A stretch of 38,612 nucleotides of DNA from DATEMU01 sp964414585 (GTDB lineage Bacteria > Planctomycetota > Phycisphaerae > UBA1845 > UTPLA1). The position numbers and the translations under genes were made by a program. The stretch covers positions 1 to 38,612 of the forward strand of contig CAYPXR010000067.1 in NCBI GenBank assembly GCA_964414585.1. The letters run 5' to 3'. Shown in pieces: positions 8,942 through 15,402 of this stretch. The notes under the pieces are model-generated. The model worked only from the letters and a program-made list of their open reading frames with translations. It searched no databases and had not been told where the DNA came from. Position 1 is the stretch's first letter. Each line of letters opens with the position of its first letter.

Positions 8942-11689
8942 TCAGACGGACTTCGCCCGTGGCCCCAGAATCGCCTTCGCCGCCGGCGAATCCTTCATCG
9001 GCAGCTTGAATCGCCGAATTTTGTCATAAGAATAGAGAGCGCCGGCAACCGCCGGGGCCGTCGGCACCAGGCCGATCTCGCCGACGCCGCGCGAACCGTA
9101 CGGCGTCTCCGGGTCGGCCTCTTCGACGAGGATTATTTCCAACTCGGGCATGTGGTGCGCCCGCAGGACGCCGCAGCCCTTCACGTCGTCCGTCACGAGC
9201 CGTCCGCCCTCCGTCACGAACTCTTCCGTCAGGGCGTAACCGAGTCCCATGTGCAGCGAGCCTTCGACCTGGCCTTCGAGCAGCGTCGGGTTGATCGCCC
9301 GGCCGACGTCGTGCGCGGCGATGACCTTCTTCAACTTGCCGTCGTCGTCGAGGATGACGACCTGCGTGGCAAAGCCGTAGGTCAAGTGCGTCTTGGGGTC
9401 CGGCACGTCCGCGCCGAACTTGTCCGTCTTGTAGCAAATCCACTCGCCCTGATAAACGCGGCCGATCAAATCGCGGATCGTCCGCCCCGCCGAGAGATCG
9501 GCCTTCAACTTCTTCGCCGCGTCCATGACCGAATGACAACCGAGCACCGTCCCTCGACTGCCGGTCGTCTGGCCGCAATCCAGATCGTGCGTCGTGTCGC
9601 TCGTCGCCTCGAACAAATCGGCCGGCAGGCCTGTTTCCTGGACCGCCGTTTGAATCAATACGGTGAAAAGGCCCTGCCCCATCTCCGTGAAGCCGGTGCG
9701 GATGATGATCTTCTTTTCGCTCTCGATGGTGATGCTCGCGCGGCCGCGCTCCGGCAGGCCGTTGCCGATGCCGACGTTCTTGATGCCACAGGCGATCCCC
9801 GCGAACTTCGCGCCGCGATAGTGTTCCTTCACCGCCTCCAGCGTCTTGCGAAGCCCGAATGGCTTGACCATTTTCTGGCCGGTCACGAATCGATCGCCCG
9901 GCTCCATGATGTTGCGGCTGCGAATCTCCCAGCCGTCGATGCCGACCTTTTCGGCGAGCATGTCCAGCGCGCCCTCGATGGCGAACGCCGATTGATTCGC
10001 GCCGAAGCCGCGCATCGCCCCGCAGGGTGGATTGTTCGTGTAAACGGCGAGCGCCTCGATGTCGATGGCCGGAATCCGATACGGTCCGCCCGCATGACCG
10101 GCCGCCCGTTCGAGCACCTTCGCCCCGACCGAGGCGTATGCGCCCTTGTCGCCGATGATTCGCGCCCGCAATGCCGTGATCCGTCCCTCTGCGTCGCAAC
10201 CGACTTTTAGTTGGCTGCGAATCGGATGCCGCTTCGGGTGGAGCCGCAAACTCTCATAACGATTCAGCACCGTCTTGACCGGCACGCCGACGAGGTGCGC
10301 CAGCAGCGCCGTCTGCGCCTGAATCGACATGTCTTCCTTGCCGCCGAACGCCCCGCCATTCGAGACTAACTCGGCGTACATCCGCTTCGGGTCCCAGCCG
10401 AGCACTTTGCAACACTGCCGACGGTCGTCAAAGATGCCCTGTCCCTGTGAAAGCAAATGCAACCCGCGGCGCTCCTGCGGATTTTCAGGCAGTGACCACG
10501 TCGGCCTGGCATGACCGTGACCATTCGATGACGGCCTCGCATACGTGCCGAAAATTTTTGCCGTGCCCTGGGCGTCGAGATCGACCGGCATGGCGATGGA
10601 CGCCTCCGGCTCGAGATACATGTGTTCGATTGTCTGCGTCTGCCACGTGCCTTCGACGACATGCGCACTTCTGGCAAATGCTGCTTCCACGTCGCCGCGC
10701 ACCAGCGCCGCGCGCGACAATAAATTGCCGCCGGGGTGAACCTTCGGCGCATCCGGCTTGAGACCATCGTCCGGCGTTGTGACCGGCTCGCGAACCTCGT
10801 ATTCGATCTCGATCAATTCAACTGCCCGCCGCGCCGTTTTCTCATCGACCGCCGCAACGGCCGCGAGAATGTCCCCGACGCAGCGCGTCTCCTCGCCCTC
10901 GGCGATGAAGATCGGCCAGTCCGACGTAATCAGCCCGACGAAGCGGTCACCCGGCACGTCTCGCCACGTCGCCACTTTCAACACGCCTTCCAAGGCCTCG
11001 GCTGCGGAGGTATCGATCCGCTTCACCAGCGCCCGGGGATGATCGCTGAATCGCATCGCCCCATGCGCCATGCCGTCGATGTAAATATCATCGATGTAGT
11101 TGTGCCCGCCGAGAACACAATCCGCGCCGCCGTACTTGGCCAATCGGTCACCCACCGCGCCGGCTCCGGTATGACCATTCCCGTTTCGACGTTTCGACGT
11201 TTCGACGTTTTGACGTTTCTCGCCAAGCAACTCAATCGCATCAACGATTTTCGTGTACCCCGTACACCGACACAGGTGAGCTCGCAGGTCTCCGGCGATC
11301 TCCGCGCGCGTCGCGCACGGGTTTTTCTCCGTCAGCGCATGCGCCCGAACCGCAATACCGGGAATACAGAACCCGCATTGCACGCCCCCGGCCTGAACGA
11401 AACAGTCGGCGATCTGCTTTCGCGTCTCCTCCGGCAGGCCCTCCAGCGTCGTCACTTCCTTGCCGGATACGAGCGACGCCTTCATCGTGCAGGACAAGCG
11501 CGGCTTGCCATCGACGAGAACGGTGCAACATCCGCACTGCCCCAGCGGTTGGCAGCCGTCCTTCGGCGACGTCACGCCGCATCGATCGCGCAGAGCATCG
11601 AGAAGGGTCAGGTCCCGCGCGTCGTCGAGCGAGACTTGTCGCCCGTTCAACGTGAAGCAAATCGTGTCGCTTTTCGGCAGAACCGCCAT
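8942..11689 (-). CDS. Fused [2Fe-2S]/molybdopterin xanthine dehydrogenase-like hydroxylase
   Basis: The 915-residue protein joins the iron-sulfur and molybdenum parts of the xanthine dehydrogenase family without the FAD domain. Cysteines C46, C52, C55 and C67 form the plant-type cluster site (note GCC and one extra spacing residue). C105, C108, C140 and C142 form the second cluster. A linker (~157-180) precedes the molybdenum part, with GGAFGGKED, CGAMRGFGANQ, TEMGQGL and the C-terminal GVGEIG, whose glutamate is the catalytic base in this family. This layout matches selenium-dependent (XdhD-type) purine hydroxylases, which use a labile selenium ligand rather than selenocysteine; no internal TGA is present. 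The substrate is probably a purine or N-heterocycle. It heads an operon with toxin-antitoxin genes, xdhC and a mocA-like gene. Confidence 0.9.
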   Translation of the reverse strand: MAVLPKSDTICFTLNGRQVSLDDARDLTLLDALRDRCGVTSPKDGCQPLGQCGCCTVLVDGKPRLSCTMKASLVSGKEVTTLEGLPEETRKQIADCFVQAGGVQCGFCIPGIAVRAHALTEKNPCATRAEIAGDLRAHLCRCTGYTKIVDAIELLGEKRQNVETSKRRNGNGHTGAGAVGDRLAKYGGADCVLGGHNYIDDIYIDGMAHGAMRFSDHPRALVKRIDTSAAEALEGVLKVATWRDVPGDRFVGLITSDWPIFIAEGEETRCVGDILAAVAAVDEKTARRAVELIEIEYEVREPVTTPDDGLKPDAPKVHPGGNLLSRAALVRGDVEAAFARSAHVVEGTWQTQTIEHMYLEPEASIAMPVDLDAQGTAKIFGTYARPSSNGHGHARPTWSLPENPQERRGLHLLSQGQGIFDDRRQCCKVLGWDPKRMYAELVSNGGAFGGKEDMSIQAQTALLAHLVGVPVKTVLNRYESLRLHPKRHPIRSQLKVGCDAEGRITALRARIIGDKGAYASVGAKVLERAAGHAGGPYRIPAIDIEALAVYTNNPPCGAMRGFGANQSAFAIEGALDMLAEKVGIDGWEIRSRNIMEPGDRFVTGQKMVKPFGLRKTLEAVKEHYRGAKFAGIACGIKNVGIGNGLPERGRASITIESEKKIIIRTGFTEMGQGLFTVLIQTAVQETGLPADLFEATSDTTHDLDCGQTTGSRGTVLGCHSVMDAAKKLKADLSAGRTIRDLIGRVYQGEWICYKTDKFGADVPDPKTHLTYGFATQVVILDDDGKLKKVIAAHDVGRAINPTLLEGQVEGSLHMGLGYALTEEFVTEGGRLVTDDVKGCGVLRAHHMPELEIILVEEADPETPYGSRGVGEIGLVPTAPAVAGALYSYDKIRRFKLPMKDSPAAKAILGPRAKSV
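11183..11222. repeat. 8-bp tandem repeat inside the dehydrogenase linker
   Basis: The unit GTTTCGAC occurs three times in a row (11183-11206), followed by GTTTTGAC (11207-11214) and a half-matching GTTTCTCG. On the coding strand it encodes residues around 158-169 (KRQNVETSKRRN), exactly between the iron-sulfur and molybdenum parts. The unit is not a multiple of three, so gain or loss of one copy would shift the reading frame. Confidence 0.9.
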
Positions 11690-11714
11690 GAATCGCTCAC
11701 TTCGGCCTATGGAT

Positions 11715-11743
11715 ATGTTAACCTCTTACAATCGGTTCTTCAA
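11715..11743 (-). promoter_or_regulatory. Candidate promoter of the dehydrogenase operon
   Basis: In the 76-bp gap after the methyltransferase gene, the minus strand reads TTGAAG (11738-11743), 17 bp, then TAACAT (11715-11720). Each element matches four of six consensus bases. The start would be near 11708, leaving an 18-nt leader before the ATG at 11689. It would uncouple the dehydrogenase operon from rlmL. Confidence 0.35.
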
Positions 11744-11765
11744 AACCACGGCCGAAAAAACCGCT

Positions 11766-12938
11766 TTACTTATCCTCACGGCGCGTCCCCTGGTACATTT
11801 CATACTTCAACAGCCGGCAATCGATCTTCGCGTTCCAGAATTCCATCCGCCGGCTCGCCGTCAGGCGAATCTTCTTGGCCAGCTCGCGATTCCCGGTGAA
11901 GACATATCCTGTATACCCCGCGCATCGCTGCTTGAAGAAATCGCCGATCCGCTTATAGGTCCCTTCCAATGCGGCAACCTCGCCGAGCCGCTCCCCATAT
12001 TCAGGATTGAGCAAGACGATTCCCGGCGGCGGCGGAATCCTGGTCTCGGCGAAATCGCAGACCGCAAACTCAATCAGCGGATCGACGCCGGCGGTCTTCG
12101 CATTGGCCCGGGCCGCTTCGACCGCCTTAGGGTCGATGTCCGTCGCGATGATCGGCGGCGGCGAATCCTTGCGGCGCGACTTGGCCGCCTCGCGCCGGGC
12201 GGCCTGCCACTCGTTTTCATCGATGCCTTTGACGTGAAGGAGCCCGTAGTTACTTCGCAGAAGCCCCGGCGCGCGCCCCGTGGCGATCAGCGCCGCCTCG
12301 ATGGCGATTGTCCCGCTCCCGCACATCGGGTTCACCAGCGGCACTGCCCCGTCATAACCCGCCGCCATCAGCACGCCCGCCGCGAGCGTCTCCTGCATCG
12401 GCGCCAGGTGCGGGCGACGGCGATAACCCCGATCCGCCAACTTGTTGCCGGTCGTATTCAAGAAGATGCGGCATTCCTCCCCATGCCAGTAAACCGCCAC
12501 GACCACCCGGTCCCGTTCCGGCCCCGAATCTGGTCGCTGTCCCGCCTTCGCCTGCATTCGATCGACGATGGCATCCTTCACCTTCAAATTGGCAAACGTC
12601 CAGTCATGGATCGAAGGATGGCTGACGCTAGACGTCACACAAACGTACTCGTCCGGCGGAATGATCTCTTCCCAGGCGATCGACGCCGCCGCGTCGTACA
12701 AGTCCTGCGGGCCGGTGCATCGAAATTCGCCGAGACGGTACAGGACGTGAAACGCCGTGCGCAGGTGCAGGTTCAGCCGCATCGCGTCGCGCAGCGTGCC
12801 CGTGATCTCGATGAATGTCTTTTCCACCGCGTCGGCTTCAAAGCCCAGTGCAGTCAACTCCTGCGAAAGGTACGGCGGCAACCCCGGCGCGCAGGTCACG
12901 CGAATCGACTCTTTTCGGTCCAATTCCATCCGCCGCAT
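11766..12938 (-). CDS. THUMP-domain rRNA N2-guanine methyltransferase (RlmL N-terminal type)
   Basis: The 390-residue protein looks like the methyltransferase half of RlmL, which makes m2G in 23S rRNA in the cytoplasm. Residues ~10-155 form the ferredoxin-like/THUMP RNA-binding part (TCAPGLPPYLSQELTALGF at its start). An NRTTG-type turn (LNTTGNKLADRGYR) leads into the Rossmann domain, with SAM motif NPMCGSGTIAIEAAL and acidic loop IATDIDPKAV. The catalytic motif, usually NPPY, reads NPEYGERLG here. The C-terminus (FTGNRELAKKIRL, KIDCRLLKYEMY) matches the family. It is divergent from sucD and just upstream of the dehydrogenase operon. The exact target base is inferred from the family only. Confidence 0.85.
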   Translation of the reverse strand: MRRMELDRKESIRVTCAPGLPPYLSQELTALGFEADAVEKTFIEITGTLRDAMRLNLHLRTAFHVLYRLGEFRCTGPQDLYDAAASIAWEEIIPPDEYVCVTSSVSHPSIHDWTFANLKVKDAIVDRMQAKAGQRPDSGPERDRVVVAVYWHGEECRIFLNTTGNKLADRGYRRRPHLAPMQETLAAGVLMAAGYDGAVPLVNPMCGSGTIAIEAALIATGRAPGLLRSNYGLLHVKGIDENEWQAARREAAKSRRKDSPPPIIATDIDPKAVEAARANAKTAGVDPLIEFAVCDFAETRIPPPPGIVLLNPEYGERLGEVAALEGTYKRIGDFFKQRCAGYTGYVFTGNRELAKKIRLTASRRMEFWNAKIDCRLLKYEMYQGTRREDK

Positions 12939-12982
12939 TCTATGCGGTTTGACACGTTCGTGTGCGGCCGCTTCCGGGGCGC

Positions 12983-13011
12983 TTCCGCCGGCCGACGGCC
13001 ATTGTTATGAT
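12983..13011 (+). promoter_or_regulatory. Candidate promoter of sucD
   Basis: An extended -10, TGTTATGAT (hexamer TATGAT 13006-13011), stands 17 bp after a weak -35 TTCCGC (12983-12988). The start would be near 13018, giving a ~75-nt leader before the sucD ATG. The extended -10 compensates for the poor -35 in many bacteria. Confidence 0.35.
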
Positions 13012-13092
13012 CTTCCGCACCGTTTCCCTCCCGTTACGAAGGGGAGGATGAAGTTGGGGTTGGCAAGAACAGACTACACAAACGAGAATCCC

Positions 13093-13986
13093 ATGAGCAT
13101 CCTGGCAGACAAAAACACCCGCGTCATCACCCACGGCATCACCGGCAAGGCCGGTTCGTTTCACACCAAGATGGGCATCGAGTATGGAACGAAGTACGTC
13201 GGCGGCGTCGTTCCCGGAAAAGGCGGCACCAAGAGCGAGCACGGCCTGCCCGTCTTCGACACCGTCGAGGCCGCCGTCAAGGAGACTGGGGCGAACTGTT
13301 CGTTGATCTTCGTGCCCGCCGGCGGCGCGGCCGACAGCGCGATGGAAGCCGCCGCCGCAGGCATCAAACTTCTGGTCCTCATCACCGAGGGGATTCCAAC
13401 ACTCGACATGGTGAAGGCCAAAAAGTTCATCGACGACGCCGGGGCGAAGCTCATCGGCCCGAACTGCCCCGGCATCATCACGCCCGGCGCGGCCAAGATC
13501 GGCATCATGCCCGGCTACATTCATAAGCCCGCCGATGGTTCGACGAAGAACATCGGTCTGATCTCACGCAGCGGCACGCTCACCTATGAAGCCGTCTGGC
13601 AATGCACGACGCGCAACATCGCTCAAACCACCTGCGTCGGAATCGGCGGCGATCCGGTCAAAGGTCTCAATTTCATCGAGCTGCTCGGCATGTTTGAGAA
13701 TGACCCGCAGACTCATGCGATCATCATGATCGGCGAGATCGGCGGCACCGACGAAGAAATGGCGGCGGACTTCGTGAAAAAGAACGTGAAGAAGCCGGTC
13801 GTCGCCTTCATCGCCGGGCGCACCGCGCCGCCCGGCCGGCGCATGGGCCACGCCGGCGCGATCATCTCCGGCGGCCAGGGCACCGCCGAAAGCAAGATCG
13901 CCGCCCTCAAAGCCGCCGGCATCCACGTCGCCGACAGCCCGGCCACCATCGGCGAAACGATGGCCCGGGTTCTCGGCGTGAAGTAA
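13093..13986 (+). CDS. sucD: Succinyl-CoA synthetase alpha subunit
   Basis: This 297-residue protein is the alpha subunit of succinate-CoA ligase. With SucC it interconverts succinyl-CoA and succinate while making ATP or GTP in the TCA cycle. Visible features are the CoA-binding N-terminus (RVITHGITGKAGSFHT, GVVPGKGG), GPNCPGIITPG (122-132), SRSGTLTYE (158-166) and the phosphohistidine loop GHAGAIISGGQGT with H253. The frame is open 336 nt upstream, but MSILADKNTRVI is the family start. No sucC lies next to it: upstream is a divergent methyltransferase and downstream, after 21 bp, a secreted protein gene. SucC must be encoded elsewhere. Assignment is very secure. Confidence 0.96.
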   Translation: MSILADKNTRVITHGITGKAGSFHTKMGIEYGTKYVGGVVPGKGGTKSEHGLPVFDTVEAAVKETGANCSLIFVPAGGAADSAMEAAAAGIKLLVLITEGIPTLDMVKAKKFIDDAGAKLIGPNCPGIITPGAAKIGIMPGYIHKPADGSTKNIGLISRSGTLTYEAVWQCTTRNIAQTTCVGIGGDPVKGLNFIELLGMFENDPQTHAIIMIGEIGGTDEEMAADFVKKNVKKPVVAFIAGRTAPPGRRMGHAGAIISGGQGTAESKIAALKAAGIHVADSPATIGETMARVLGVK

Positions 13987-14007
13987 GGGAACCCAAAGGA
14001 ATGATTT

Positions 14008-15237
14008 ATGAAGCTCCGCTTGGCAGCCATCGTGATGGCATCCGCCGTGTTCTGTCCCTTGGCGCACGCCGAGCCGCCGAAACAAGCCGCCCCGCTTGTT
14101 GAGCAATTCCTCCAAAACGGACGGCTCGCCGAAGGAGAGAAGGCCCTGGCCGAAGCGATCAAGAAATCGCCGGAGGCCGACGAGCTGAAGTTCCAACTCG
14201 GCGCGCTGCAATTTGTCCGCGCGGTCGAACACGTCGCCCAATCGATCAACAGCTACGGGCTCAACAACTTTCAAGGCATCATCCCCCTTCCCGGAGTGCC
14301 GGCCGCATCCAGCCATCCCCCGAAAGCAATCTCCTACGACGACTGCCGAAAGATCATGGAAAACTGGCTGTCCGATCTCCAGCGCGTCGAGGCCACGCTC
14401 GCGCAGGTCAAAAAGGCCGACGTGAAATTGCCCATTCACTTTGCCCTGATCCGCCTCGATCTCGACGGCGACGGCAAGGCGGATGAAGACGAAACGATGT
14501 GGAAAATCTTCGCCCGCATGGGCGGCGGCTCGACGGCCGAGAGCGCCGCCGACTTCTATATCGCCTTTGACCTGGCCGACGCCCTTTGGCTGCGCGGCTA
14601 TTGCCACCTGCTGATGGCGATCGACGAGTTCTTCCTCGCCCACGATTTCCACGAACTCATTGAGAGGGCGGGCCACGTCATCTTCGCCCGGGTGAAATCG
14701 CCCTACGAATACCTTCAAACCGGCCCGAAGATCTTCGAGATGGGCCACATCGACATCGCCGACGTGATCGCCTTCGTTCACTTGATGAACTTCCCCGTCA
14801 AAGACGCCGCGCGGCTCAAGAACGTCTTGACGCATCTGGAATCCATGACCAGGCTCAGCCGCGAGATGTGGAAGCTCGTCCTGGCCGAGACCGACGACGA
14901 TCACGAGTGGATCCCCAACCCCAAGCAGACCAGCCCGATTCCCGGCGGCAAAGTCACGGAGGAAATGGTCAAGGATTGGATGATCTTTCTTGATGAGGCC
15001 GACGACATCCTGGCCGGTAAGAAGCTCGTCCCCTTTTGGCGCACCTCCGACGGCCGCGGCGTTAATATCCACAAAATCTTCACGGAGCCGCGACCCTTCG
15101 ACCTCGTCCTCTGGGTGCAGGGTTCCGCCGCCGCGCCCTATCTCGAAAAAGGACCAGTCACAACGCCGGAAGTCTGGCGTCACTTGCAACAGACCTTTGA
15201 AGGCAACTTCATCGGCTTCGCCATTTGGTTCAATTAG
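14008..15237 (+). CDS. Secreted protein of unknown function
   Basis: I do not recognise this 409-residue protein. It starts with a clear signal peptide (MKLRLAAIVMASAVFCPLAHA, cleavage after residue 21). A short helical, TPR-like stretch follows (QFLQNGRLAEGEKALAEAIKKSPEADELKFQLGAL). A DLDGDGKADEDE segment near residue 152 resembles a single EF-hand calcium loop. The remainder is aromatic and acidic, with no catalytic motif I can name. AAGGA precedes the ATG. It starts 21 bp after sucD, so the two are probably co-transcribed, although nothing ties a periplasmic protein to succinyl-CoA synthetase. No transmembrane segment beyond the signal is evident. Confidence 0.8.
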   Translation: MKLRLAAIVMASAVFCPLAHAEPPKQAAPLVEQFLQNGRLAEGEKALAEAIKKSPEADELKFQLGALQFVRAVEHVAQSINSYGLNNFQGIIPLPGVPAASSHPPKAISYDDCRKIMENWLSDLQRVEATLAQVKKADVKLPIHFALIRLDLDGDGKADEDETMWKIFARMGGGSTAESAADFYIAFDLADALWLRGYCHLLMAIDEFFLAHDFHELIERAGHVIFARVKSPYEYLQTGPKIFEMGHIDIADVIAFVHLMNFPVKDAARLKNVLTHLESMTRLSREMWKLVLAETDDDHEWIPNPKQTSPIPGGKVTEEMVKDWMIFLDEADDILAGKKLVPFWRTSDGRGVNIHKIFTEPRPFDLVLWVQGSAAAPYLEKGPVTTPEVWRHLQQTFEGNFIGFAIWFN

Positions 15238-15271
15238 CGGCCAAAGAAGTCGCTCACCTATACCGATAAAG

Positions 15272-15285
15272 TGTGCGATCGCACA
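15272..15285. promoter_or_regulatory. Perfect 14-bp palindrome, possible operator
   Basis: TGTGCGATCGCACA is its own reverse complement. It lies in the 165-bp gap between the secreted protein gene and the metalloprotease gene, about 120 bp before the latter. It could be a dimeric repressor site, but the core GCGATCGC is also an over-used octamer in some GC-rich genomes. Nothing else in this gap is recognisable. Confidence 0.3.
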
Positions 15286-15402
15286 GTTAAGCCGCCTGCA
15301 GCGAACGAATTTTGCGTGCAAATTCTTGAAGCCGACTCCTCATCGAGGTACGCTGAAAGGACCGAGCCGTCCTATTCAATCTCCGCAGGGGACCGGTTGG
15401 AC

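Noticed and set aside
8942..11689. Selenocysteine in the selenium-type hydroxylase
   Set aside because: The frame has no internal TGA; enzymes of this type use a labile selenium ligand instead.
13564..15321. A 585-codon open frame on the minus strand across sucD and the secreted unknown gene
   Set aside because: It is antisense to clearly coding genes, starts and ends without regard to them, and has the composition typical of a mirrored GC-rich gene.
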